A stretch of 64,000 nt of DNA, from NCBI RefSeq assembly GCF_004366035.1, contig NZ_SOEE01000006.1:186001-250000 (forward strand), written 5' to 3'. The position numbers and the translations under genes are program-made. This stretch comes from Cytobacillus oceanisediminis (lineage in GTDB: Bacteria; Bacillota; Bacilli; Bacillales; Cytobacillaceae). The notes under the pieces are model-generated. The model saw nothing but the letters and a program-made list of their open reading frames with translations, did not search any database and had not been told where the DNA came from. Of this stretch, positions 17,343-25,339 are shown in pieces; position 1 is the first letter of the stretch, and each line of letters opens with the position of its first letter.

Positions 17343-18467
17343 ATGACACAATCTATCATTCAAAATATGAAGCCATTTATCCAGGAGGCATGGAAAAAAT
17401 CTGCATTTGCACAGCCAACGACCGTTCAGGCAGAGGCGGTTCCGCTGGCTTTGGAAGGCAGGGATATTATTGCGGAGTCCCCGACTGGAACAGGCAAAAC
17501 ACTTGCTTACCTGCTGCCGGTCCTTGAAAATATTGACCCGGATAAACAGGCGGTTCAGGCCGTCATTTTAGCTTCTTCACAGGAGCTTGTGATGCAGATA
17601 TTAAGCGAGATCCAAAAATGGGCAGAAGGCAGCGGGATTAAAGCCGCTTCTTTTATTGGCGGAGCCAATGTGAAAAGGCAGCTTGAGAAATTGAAAAAGC
17701 ATCCGCATATCGCTTTGGGTACGCCAGGACGGGTGCTGGAGCTGATTAAACAGAAAAAGCTGAAAATGCATGAAGTAAAAACGGTTGTTCTCGATGAAGG
17801 AGATCAGCTTCTCGTTCCAGAACACGCTCAGACTGTCCAAAATATTGTTAAATCTACGCTTAAAGAACGCCAGGTCCTGCTATTCTCAGCCACACTGCCT
17901 CCGGTTGTTGAACAGCTTGCGAAAGAACTGACAGCTGATGCTGAAGTGATTCGTGTTGAGAAGGATGAAACCATTCAGGCTGCAGGTGTGGACCATATTT
18001 ATTTTGTAGCAGAAGCACGGGACAAAATTAAAATGCTCGAAAAAATCTCAAGACTCGAGGACATTAAAGCATTGGTATTCGTTAAGGATATTGGCAACCT
18101 GACTGTCATGGCCGAAAAGCTTGATTTTAAAAGCATCTCTTCAAGCACCCTGCACAGCGATCTGAGCAAATTCGACAGACAGAAAGCAATCAAGAACTTC
18201 CGCACCGGCAAAACCAATATGCTGATTGCTACAGATGTTGCAGCAAGAGGGCTGGACATCAAAGGAGTAACCCATGTTGTGCATTTTGACTTCCCGAAAG
18301 ATATGAATCAGTATGTCCATCGCTCAGGAAGAACAGGAAGATTCGGCGCAAGCGGAACCGTTATCTCTCTGGTTACTGAAAGAGAAGAGCGCGAACTTAA
18401 GAAAATGGCAAAAGAACTAGGTCTCACTGCAGAAAAGAAAGTAATGCGCGGCGGCCAAATCGTATAA
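17343..18467 (+). CDS. yfmL: DEAD-box-family ATP-dependent RNA helicase with DEGD box (YfmL-like)
   Basis: A 374-aa minimal helicase, the size of B. subtilis YfmL (involved in ribosome assembly). Motifs in order: Q-motif PTTVQAEAVP (25-34), Walker A SPTGTGKT (46-53), GG (106-107), TPGR (127-130), motif II D151-E-G-D154, SATLPP, then the second domain with STLHSDLS, ATDVAARGLDIKGV and HRSGRTGRFG. Motif II is DEGD, not DEAD: the third residue is Gly. The catalytic Asp and Glu and last Asp are kept, so ATPase activity is still expected. No RNA-binding C-terminal extension. Stand-alone gene with AAAGGAG upstream and a terminator after it. Confidence 0.88.
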   Translation: MTQSIIQNMKPFIQEAWKKSAFAQPTTVQAEAVPLALEGRDIIAESPTGTGKTLAYLLPVLENIDPDKQAVQAVILASSQELVMQILSEIQKWAEGSGIKAASFIGGANVKRQLEKLKKHPHIALGTPGRVLELIKQKKLKMHEVKTVVLDEGDQLLVPEHAQTVQNIVKSTLKERQVLLFSATLPPVVEQLAKELTADAEVIRVEKDETIQAAGVDHIYFVAEARDKIKMLEKISRLEDIKALVFVKDIGNLTVMAEKLDFKSISSSTLHSDLSKFDRQKAIKNFRTGKTNMLIATDVAARGLDIKGVTHVVHFDFPKDMNQYVHRSGRTGRFGASGTVISLVTEREERELKKMAKELGLTAEKKVMRGGQIV

Positions 18468-18477
18468 AGATCAAACA

Positions 18478-18514
18478 GCCAGGCACCTATATCAGTTGGT
18501 GCCTGGCATTTTTT
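18478..18514 (+). terminator. Intrinsic terminator after the helicase gene
   Basis: 10-bp perfect stem GCCAGGCACC (18478-18487) / GGTGCCTGGC (18498-18507), then A and seven T's. Confidence 0.92.
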
Positions 18515-18594
18515 TATATAAAGGAATTTATCCTTTTCTAAGCGAATTAGTAAGTGGAACTTTATTTAACTAAAGAATAAGGGGAATCTAAATA

Positions 18595-20070
18595 ATGGAG
18601 AATCCAAGGCTAAAGAGTTTTCATGATGACTATCTGCTTGAGGCGACGATAGATGAATTGCAGGAAAAAATGCAGAATGGGGAAATTACCTCCAATGAAC
18701 TTGTATTAATGTACATGAACCGGATTGGACAGCTGGATAAAAACATTCATTCTGTTTTAGAACTCAATCCGGATGCACTGCATATTGCAGCGGCTCTGGA
18801 TGCGGAAAGAGAAGAGCAGGGGCCGCGCAGCACTCTTCACGGCATTCCGATATTGTTAAAGGATAATATCGATACAGGGGACAAAATGCAGACAACTGCA
18901 GGTTCTCTCGCCTTGAAGAATCATTGTGCACAAAAGGATTCGTATGTGGCCTCTCAATTAAGGCAAGCGGGAGCCGTCATTTTAGGAAAAACCAATATGA
19001 CAGAATGGGCCAATTTTATGACGGAAGGGATGCCAAGCGGATACAGCTCAAGAGGCGGACAGACGCTGAATCCATATGGGCCGGGTAAATTTGATGTGGG
19101 AGGCTCCAGCGCAGGATCTGGTGCAGCCATCGCCGCTAATTTTGCGGCCGCTGCCATTGGAACGGAGACATCAGGTTCCATTTTAAGTCCAGCCAGCCAG
19201 AATTCTCTCGTTGGAATTAAGCCGACAGTCGGACTTGTCAGCCGAACCGGCATTATTCCAATTGCCCATAGCCAGGATACTGCTGGTCCTATGGCGAGGA
19301 CGGTTAAGGATGCCGCCTTATTATTGAACGTGCTTGCAGTACCTGACGAAAATGATCCGATTACCATGACAAATAAAGATCTGCAGGGCAAGGATTTTAC
19401 CGTTTTCCTTGATGAAGCCGGCTTGCAGGGTGCTCGAATCGGCATTGCCAGGGAGACTTATTTTGACTACCTAAGTTCTGAAAAGCTCTCAGTTATGAAT
19501 AAGGCAGTAAGTCATATAAAAGAGCTGGGGGCAGAGGTGGTGGACGATGTCGTGATTCCATCTACAAAAGAGAAGTGGAGCCGAGATGTCCTGACATATG
19601 AATTTAAAGCGGATTTGAATGCTTACCTGAGAACAGTCGCACCGCATCTTAATATTCGCACCCTGTCCGATGTTATTAATTTTAATGAAAATAATAGCGT
19701 AAAGTGCTTAAAATACGGCCAATCCCTCCTGATTGAAGCGGAGGAATCAAGCGGAAATTTGACGGAAATGGCCTATATAGCTGCACTTGAGAAGGATATT
19801 TATTTTTCAGGAGAGAAGGGCATTGATTACGTGATGAAAGAGCATCGTCTCGATGCCATCGTGTTCCCGAATAATTATGGAGCAGGCATTCCTGCAAAAG
19901 CGGGATATCCATCCATCACAGTACCGGCCGGCTATACCCCTGAAGGAGAGCCTGCGGGCATTACATTTACAGGGCTTGCCTATAGTGAGCCTCTCCTTAT
20001 TAAGCTTGCTTATGCATTTGAGCAGGCCACCAAGCATAGAAAGGCTCCAGAACTTGGAGTGCTGGCATAG
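18595..20070 (+). CDS. Amidase signature family hydrolase
   Basis: A 491-aa cytoplasmic amidase. The Ser-cisSer-Lys triad is readable: K89 in ILLKDNIDT, S171 in GGSSAGSGAA and the nucleophile S195 in GTETSGSI, with the 24-residue spacing between the two serines that the family requires. The protein lacks the GatA context (no gatB or gatC nearby), so it is probably a catabolic amidase that splits an aliphatic or aryl amide; similar genes are common in Bacillus with unknown substrate. Starts at ATG with AAGGGGAA upstream. Followed 62 bp later by a small gene that may be cotranscribed, as no terminator lies between. Confidence 0.9.
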   Translation: MENPRLKSFHDDYLLEATIDELQEKMQNGEITSNELVLMYMNRIGQLDKNIHSVLELNPDALHIAAALDAEREEQGPRSTLHGIPILLKDNIDTGDKMQTTAGSLALKNHCAQKDSYVASQLRQAGAVILGKTNMTEWANFMTEGMPSGYSSRGGQTLNPYGPGKFDVGGSSAGSGAAIAANFAAAAIGTETSGSILSPASQNSLVGIKPTVGLVSRTGIIPIAHSQDTAGPMARTVKDAALLLNVLAVPDENDPITMTNKDLQGKDFTVFLDEAGLQGARIGIARETYFDYLSSEKLSVMNKAVSHIKELGAEVVDDVVIPSTKEKWSRDVLTYEFKADLNAYLRTVAPHLNIRTLSDVINFNENNSVKCLKYGQSLLIEAEESSGNLTEMAYIAALEKDIYFSGEKGIDYVMKEHRLDAIVFPNNYGAGIPAKAGYPSITVPAGYTPEGEPAGITFTGLAYSEPLLIKLAYAFEQATKHRKAPELGVLA

Positions 20071-20132
20071 AATAACGGCCGGTTAATTGACTCATACTAC
20101 TTCTGAAAAACAAAAAAGGAGCAGATGAGAAT

Positions 20133-20267
20133 ATGGGCAGAACTAAACTCGGCAACGGCAATGCACAGCGCAATAACAATAAACACAGACCGCAGCGCAC
20201 AAGTGAAGAGCTTGTTGAATTCACAACCGGAAGCAAAGAAAAGAAAGAAAACAACGTGCAGGACTGA
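20133..20267 (+). CDS. Small basic hydrophilic protein (44 aa), unrecognised
   Basis: A 44-codon frame starting MGRTKLGNGNAQ and ending ENNVQD. It is rich in Asn, Gln, Arg and Lys with a central SEELVEFTTGS stretch and no membrane segment. GGAG lies at 20118-20121, 11 nt before ATG, and the stop is followed at once by an intrinsic terminator, which argues that it is a real gene. The composition recalls small spore or DNA-associated proteins of Bacillus, but I do not recognise the family with confidence. An overlapping frame from ATG 20125 runs through the terminator and is less likely. Confidence 0.6.
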   Translation: MGRTKLGNGNAQRNNNKHRPQRTSEELVEFTTGSKEKKENNVQD

Positions 20268-20268
20268 T

Positions 20269-20303
20269 GAAAAAATTCCCCTTTTTAAAAGGGGGATTTT
20301 TTG
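20269..20303 (+). terminator. Intrinsic terminator after the 44-aa gene
   Basis: Stem of A/T pairs plus CCCC/GGGG (20271-20281 with 20291-20301), loop TTTTTAAAA, T tract on the right. Confidence 0.8.
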
Positions 20304-20330
20304 TTGCCGCCAGACACCAAGAAAAAAGGC

Positions 20331-20510
20331 TGTCTGAAAATAAAAAGGTCTATCCGAAAAAAAATGAGCTTTCTGCAAGTAAAATCCAGCTAGCCGAAAG
20401 TAAAAGCAGTGCATAATCTCTCAGGCGGCCAGATTTATTAAGTAAAAGTGCTTCCGCACATTAAAACTGGGATATCTGCACAGAAAAATTCTTATGTGCA
20501 CATAAATCGG
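20331..20510 (+). repeat. Degenerate 20-bp-period intergenic array (array 3)
   Basis: The gap between the small gene and the Rieske oxidoreductase holds at least seven diverged units in 20-bp register: four from 20331 to 20410 and three from about 20454 to 20513. Each has a pyrimidine-pyrimidine-G core followed by A's and TAAAA, for example CTGCAAGTAAAA (20373-20384), CCGAAAGTAAAA (20394-20405) and CCGCACATTAAAA (20454-20466). Bases between these two blocks are less clear. No open frame of note lies here. The core resembles those of the arrays at 33855-34274 and 58371-58566. Confidence 0.55.
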
Positions 20511-20565
20511 AACTATTTCCATACCAAGCAAGTGAATCCTCGCGAAAATGCGGATTAATCCATAG

Positions 20566-20600
20566 AAAAAGACAGTTTTCTCAGGAGAACTGTCTTTTTT
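20566..20600. terminator. Bidirectional terminator before the Rieske oxidoreductase gene end
   Basis: 12-bp stem AAAAAGACAGTT (20566-20577) / AACTGTCTTTTT (20588-20599), with a T tract on each strand. Confidence 0.85.
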
Positions 20601-20607
20601 CTTCAAG

Positions 20608-22134
20608 TTATTCTTCAACCTTTTTCAGAGGCTTGGCAGCTGGACCTTCAACGACTGTTCCGTCATAGGAGAAGCGGGAGCCGTGGCATGGGCAGTCCCA
20701 GGTGCGGTCACCGTGGTTCCATTCGCATTCACATCCCATGTGGGTGCAGGTTGTATCTACAAGATGGAGGCTGCCATCAGGATCCCTGTAAGCACCTGTC
20801 CTCTTGCCATTGATCATCACGACTCCGCCTTCATCATGAGACAAATCTGCTGTTTCTTTAGGCACAAATTCAAGCTTCCCTTTAATCAGCTGTCCAGCTA
20901 CATCGGTATTGGCAGCAATTAATTTTTTGATGCTGGGGTCAGCTTGAAATCTGGATGGCGTAAACAGCTCGGCATAAGGGTTGTCCCTTTCCATAATCTG
21001 ATCTTTTATCAGCATGGCGGCTGCTGTCCCGTTTGTCATTCCCCATTTCCGGTAGCCGGTTGCGACAAAGATATTCTTCTGTTTGGACGTAATTGGGCCG
21101 ATATACGGGACTTTATCGAGCGTATATAAATCCTGGGCAGACCAGCGATAAGGATAATCGGTTATGCCGAGCACCTCTTCCGCAAAGACTTCAAGGGCTT
21201 CGTAATGCTTCATCGTATCTGGTCCATGGCCGGTCTTGTGGCTGTCGCCGCTCACTAAAATAAGTTTGTCTCCGTTATAGGGAGTGTACCTCAGTGAGCG
21301 GGTTGGTGAATCGGCACTATAATACATGCCTCCAGGAAAATCCTCTTTGGTTTTTACGCCAAGTACATAAGATCTTTCCGGAGATAATCTTGCAAAATAA
21401 AAACCTTTCATATCCGCAAAAGGGAAGTGGGAAGCAGAAATAACATATTTGCATTTCAGGCGATGGCCTTCTCTGGTCACGACATCAGGCAGGCTGCCTT
21501 CTTCAATGTCTGCGGCTGTTGTATTTTCATAAACAATACCGCCCAAATCCACAAAGTCTTTAAGAAGCTTTTTCAGGTATTTCAGCGGATGAAACTGGGC
21601 TTGATCAAGCATGGAGAGCACCGCTGTTGTGTTGATGTTAAAAGGAATGCTCTCTTTCATTCCGCTTGGAATTCCGAGTTTTTCGTATGCTTGCCGCTCT
21701 TTTTCAACTTTTCGTGCATACTCTTCTGAAACAGCATATATGATTGCTTCTTCGTTGCTGAAATCACAATCAATTTGTTTTTCTGATACAATGTTCCGGA
21801 CAAATTCTATAGCATCTCTTGAAGCCTGATAATAAAGTTTGGTTTTTTCCTCGCCGAAATGACTAATCAATTCATCATAAATTAATCCATGCTGTGCTGT
21901 TAATTTTGCTGTCGTATGGCCGGTAGTACCGTTTAAGATATTGCCGGCTTCAAGAATGGCCACTTTATAGCCTTCTTTGGCAAGAAGGTAACCCGCTGTA
22001 ATGCCTGTGATGCCGCCGCCTACAATTGCAACTTCCGTTTGAGCATCTTCTCTGAGCTTATCGAAGGCCGGAAGTTCCTCCTCCCTCCAATAAGGCTCTG
22101 GATATTGGGGCGTTTTGTGATTGGATGTCGTCAT
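20608..22134 (-). CDS. yhfW: FAD-dependent oxidoreductase with C-terminal Rieske domain (YhfW-like)
   Basis: A 508-aa fusion: residues ~30-400 are a DAO-type FAD domain with the dinucleotide-binding motif VAIVGGGITGITAGYLLA and the GHTTAKLTAQHG segment; the last ~90 residues are a Rieske [2Fe-2S] domain with ligand pairs CTHMGC and CPCHGS. This is the layout and length of B. subtilis YhfW, whose electron donor and substrate are unknown. The start at 22134 (MTTSNHKTPQ) is chosen because AGGAGG lies 7 nt upstream; an in-frame ATG 11 codons earlier lacks a site. Monocistronic on the minus strand. Confidence 0.9.
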   Translation of the reverse strand: MTTSNHKTPQYPEPYWREEELPAFDKLREDAQTEVAIVGGGITGITAGYLLAKEGYKVAILEAGNILNGTTGHTTAKLTAQHGLIYDELISHFGEEKTKLYYQASRDAIEFVRNIVSEKQIDCDFSNEEAIIYAVSEEYARKVEKERQAYEKLGIPSGMKESIPFNINTTAVLSMLDQAQFHPLKYLKKLLKDFVDLGGIVYENTTAADIEEGSLPDVVTREGHRLKCKYVISASHFPFADMKGFYFARLSPERSYVLGVKTKEDFPGGMYYSADSPTRSLRYTPYNGDKLILVSGDSHKTGHGPDTMKHYEALEVFAEEVLGITDYPYRWSAQDLYTLDKVPYIGPITSKQKNIFVATGYRKWGMTNGTAAAMLIKDQIMERDNPYAELFTPSRFQADPSIKKLIAANTDVAGQLIKGKLEFVPKETADLSHDEGGVVMINGKRTGAYRDPDGSLHLVDTTCTHMGCECEWNHGDRTWDCPCHGSRFSYDGTVVEGPAAKPLKKVEE

Positions 22135-22346
22135 ACCCTGTCCTCCTGTAACATTATATTCATTCATAATTTTTCCTGCAAACCCTATTCCTATACAAAT
22201 TCTCCTTCTCTAACCATACCCATTAAATTGTTAATTAATCAGGAGGAATGACAAATCAGGCTCTCCACTGTTTTTTTCATCATTTCTGGATAAAATGTGC
22301 AGGCCGAGAAAAGATATACAGTATCGAATGTTAATGGGGTACAGTC

Positions 22347-22580
22347 ATGATTACATTTAGCTATCTGAGCATTTTTCTGCTATTAACTATATTAGCTGCA
22401 CTTTTTGATATGAAAATATTTGATTATACGATCTGGGAATCTTTGAGGAATTTACTGTATACAGAGATTGCCACTGGAAGAATGATCGTTATTGTTTCTG
22501 TACTTATTGGACTGCTTTCAAGTGCAGTCATTGATTTTCGTCTCTTTAAAGCGAAAAAAAAAACAGGCTCATCCAGTTAA
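22347..22580 (+). CDS. Small two-helix membrane protein at the head of the germinant receptor operon
   Basis: A 77-aa protein with two hydrophobic helices (residues ~5-25 and ~46-64) and a basic C-terminus (KAKKKTGSSS). The ribosome site is modest (GGGG 9 nt before ATG). It ends only 10-55 bp before the GerB-type gene, so it is very likely the first gene of the operon. Small 2-TM proteins of this size are known as D subunits of germinant receptors in bacilli and as YfkS in the yfkQRST operon, which suggests a receptor-modulating role; that is inferred from size and position, not from sequence identity. Confidence 0.75.
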   Translation: MITFSYLSIFLLLTILAALFDMKIFDYTIWESLRNLLYTEIATGRMIVIVSVLIGLLSSAVIDFRLFKAKKKTGSSS

Positions 22581-22634
22581 AGGAACCGCTTGGACATGCT
22601 AACTGAACGTACATTTAAAAGGGATTGGTGTGGA

Positions 22635-23756
22635 ATGTTAAAAGAGAATATCTCTCTCAGCCAGCTGCTGACATTGTTGATCAATTTCCTTTTAGGAAGC
22701 GCCATCGTTGTCGGAGTAGGCGGGGATGCCAAGAAAGATGCCTGGATTGCAATAGCAGCCGCCATAATGATAGGGTTTGGAATCATGCTATTCTATTACT
22801 TCCTAATTAGCCGTGTGCCAGGACAAAATTTTTTCGAGATTATGGAGTTTGGCTTTAAAAGGCCGATAGCAATCATTTTTTCTATAACTTACGTGGTTTA
22901 TTTCTTATACCTTGCCTGCAGGGTGGTCCGCGATTTTGGTGAATTAATTGCTTCGGCCATTCTGCCGTCGACACCGATTGAAATTATCTCGCTAACTATC
23001 TGTCTGCTGATGGCCTATATTTTATATCTCGGTCTTGAAGTCCTTGGCAGAACTTCGGAAATTTTTACTCCTTATTTATTCGGATTTTTGTTTCTTCTAA
23101 CCATCCTATTATTTGCAAGCGGCAATGCCAATTTATATGAGATTAAGCCAGTGCTCGGAGATGGGCTTAAGCCTGTTTTGAATGCGCTATTTCCAACATT
23201 GATCGTGTTCCCTTTTGGCGAGCTTATTGCATTTACACTCATTCTTCCAGTTGTAACCAACTTTAAATATTGCCTGCGTGTGTCCATGCTGGGAGTGGGA
23301 ATTGCAGGTTCGCTTTTATTATTTGCGATGTTTCTGATGATTGTCACACTGGGGGCTGATGCTTTGCAACGTTCCAATTTCCCCATGCTCAGCTCAGCTC
23401 GTGAGGTCTCCATCGGCAATTTCATTGAAAGAATTGATGCGCTCGTTGTTTTTATTATGATGCTGGGGATTTTGGTTAAGGGCTCTGTGTTCATGTTTGC
23501 AGGGTTGAAAGGCCTTGAGTACACCTTCCGTCTTCCTTATAGGTATTTTTCATTGCCGGTAGCCATGATTGTTTCATCATTTTCTATATTGATATCAGTG
23601 AATTTCGGTGATCATTGGCAGGAGGGGCTTGAGATAGTTCCATACTTTTTGCACTTGCCATTGCAGTTCGGACTGCCATCACTTCTGCTGATCACAGTTT
23701 TATGGAAGCGGCGAAAGAAAAAGGCTAAACCCGGCGTGAAGGGGATGAAGTTTTGA
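22635..23756 (+). CDS. Spore germinant receptor B subunit (GerAB-type permease)
   Basis: About 373 aa with ten membrane helices of the APC superfamily Spore_permease type. Typical is the ISLSQLLTLLINFLLGSAIV opening of helix 1 and the E-rich FPFGELIAFTLILP segment near helix 6. B subunits carry the germinant binding pocket in the inner spore membrane. The start is uncertain: ATG 22635 gives the usual short N-terminus before ISxxQ, while TTG 22590 has the better AAAGGA spacing (5 nt) and would add 15 residues. Overlaps the next gene by 4 nt. Gene order B-A-C differs from the common A-B-C order. Confidence 0.88.
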   Translation: MLKENISLSQLLTLLINFLLGSAIVVGVGGDAKKDAWIAIAAAIMIGFGIMLFYYFLISRVPGQNFFEIMEFGFKRPIAIIFSITYVVYFLYLACRVVRDFGELIASAILPSTPIEIISLTICLLMAYILYLGLEVLGRTSEIFTPYLFGFLFLLTILLFASGNANLYEIKPVLGDGLKPVLNALFPTLIVFPFGELIAFTLILPVVTNFKYCLRVSMLGVGIAGSLLLFAMFLMIVTLGADALQRSNFPMLSSAREVSIGNFIERIDALVVFIMMLGILVKGSVFMFAGLKGLEYTFRLPYRYFSLPVAMIVSSFSILISVNFGDHWQEGLEIVPYFLHLPLQFGLPSLLLITVLWKRRKKKAKPGVKGMKF

Positions 23757-25339
23757 GTATTCTTAAATCACTATTAAAAATGCGCAAAAAAGAATATCCT
23801 GTTCAGCCTCAGGAAGCTGCTGAAACTGGCCCAGATCTTAAAAGCATGAGTCTGGAACAGCTGAAAAAAAGAATAAATGCAGAGTTCGGGAGCACGGTTG
23901 ATTTAAGCATGGATGAGCTGAAAACAGAAGGGAAAGATGCTTTGCTTATCTATCTTAAAACTATGATTGATACAAAATTATTAAAGGAAACGATTCTTCA
24001 ATCACTCAGCGTGAAGGAGGATGGCATTGAGTTAACAACGGAGGACGATCTGAAATCACTATGTAAGGAGAAATTTGGAGGGGCAGGCTACCAGCTGGTT
24101 GAATCGTTCGATGATATCATTACTGCTCTGCTTTATGGAAACATCATTATTATTTTTAAAGATATGGAAAAAGCGCTTTCCCTTTCCATGGATTCAGGTG
24201 AAGACCGGTCTATAACAGAGCCAAGCACCCAGACGGTCATTAGGGGGCCTAAGGATGGGTTTGTGGAATCGATCTCAACAAATGTAAGGCTGCTGAGGAA
24301 AAGAATTAAAAATAAACATCTTCGTTTTGAAAAATTCATCATTGGATCTGAGACTAATACCTCTGTATACATCGGGTATATGAAAGGCATATCAAATGAG
24401 AAGATCGTTCAGGAAGTCCGCAAAAGACTTGGCCAAATCAAAGTGAACGCCATCTTCGAATCTGGAAATATTGAAGAGCTGATTGCAGACAAATCCGCCA
24501 CACCTTTTCCGCTTGCACTGAATACAGAAAGGCCTGACTCAGTAGCATCCAATTTGCTTGAAGGGAAAATCGCCATTCTTGTTGACGGGACTCCTTTTGT
24601 GCTGGTGGTTCCGGCTGTTCTGGTAGATTTCTTTTCCATTGCAGAAGATTATTATCAAAACTTCATGATGGGAAGCTTTTTAAGAATGATCAGGTATTTA
24701 TCGTTTATGATTGCCTTGATTACGCCATCCTTATATGTCGGGATTTTAACCTTTCATCATGAGCTTCTGCCGACACCTCTGCTTCTCGGGATCATTGCAC
24801 AGCGGGAAGGAGTGCCGTTTCCGGCAGTCATTGAAGTGTTATTGATGGAAGTTACCTTTGAGATCCTGCGTGAAGCCGGTGTTCGAATGCCTAGGGCTGT
24901 AGGGCAGACTGTTTCAATTGTAGGAGCTCTCGTCATCGGACAGGCTGCAGCTGAGGCAGGGATTATATCAAACATAATGGTCATCATTGTCGCCATTACA
25001 GCCATCGCCAATTTTGTATCACCCACTTATAGTTTTGCTGCAGCAGCAAGACTATTAAGATTCCTGCTGATCATTGTGTCAGCCTTTCTGGGCCTGTATG
25101 GAGTCCTGATTGTTCTTGTTTTTATTGTCGCCCATTTAAGCTCTCTCAGATCCTTTGGTGTTCCGTATCTTTCACCGGTTGCGCCTTTTATCATTGAGCA
25201 GCAGAAAGATGTCTTTTTCCGATTCCCGATTTGGAGTATGAGGAAGAGGCCAGCTTATCTAAAGTCACAGAATCCTGAGAAATTTCCAAAGACCGGGTCG
25301 CCTTCTCCTCCTCCAATGGAAGGAGAGCAGTCCAATTGA
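23753..25339 (+). CDS. Spore germinant receptor A subunit (GerAA/GerKA type)
   Basis: A 528-aa protein: a hydrophilic N-terminal half (~residues 1-285) followed by five or so membrane helices and a proline-rich basic tail, as in GerA-family proteins. The conserved ILVDGTPFVLVVPAVLVDFF, GSFLRMIRYLSF and EILREAGVRMPRAVGQTVSIVGALVIGQAA stretches are diagnostic. A subunits oligomerise and are thought to form the ion-release channel. Translation starts at a TTG that overlaps the stop of the B gene (TTGA), with GAAGGGGATGAAG just upstream; the coupling implies fixed stoichiometry. Confidence 0.93.
   Translation: MSILKSLLKMRKKEYPVQPQEAAETGPDLKSMSLEQLKKRINAEFGSTVDLSMDELKTEGKDALLIYLKTMIDTKLLKETILQSLSVKEDGIELTTEDDLKSLCKEKFGGAGYQLVESFDDIITALLYGNIIIIFKDMEKALSLSMDSGEDRSITEPSTQTVIRGPKDGFVESISTNVRLLRKRIKNKHLRFEKFIIGSETNTSVYIGYMKGISNEKIVQEVRKRLGQIKVNAIFESGNIEELIADKSATPFPLALNTERPDSVASNLLEGKIAILVDGTPFVLVVPAVLVDFFSIAEDYYQNFMMGSFLRMIRYLSFMIALITPSLYVGILTFHHELLPTPLLLGIIAQREGVPFPAVIEVLLMEVTFEILREAGVRMPRAVGQTVSIVGALVIGQAAAEAGIISNIMVIIVAITAIANFVSPTYSFAAAARLLRFLLIIVSAFLGLYGVLIVLVFIVAHLSSLRSFGVPYLSPVAPFIIEQQKDVFFRFPIWSMRKRPAYLKSQNPEKFPKTGSPSPPPMEGEQSN

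Noticed and set aside
20125-20337. 70-codon frame overlapping the 44-aa gene
   Set aside because: It runs through the intrinsic terminator and the start of the repeat array, and its ATG is only 3 nt from GGAG.
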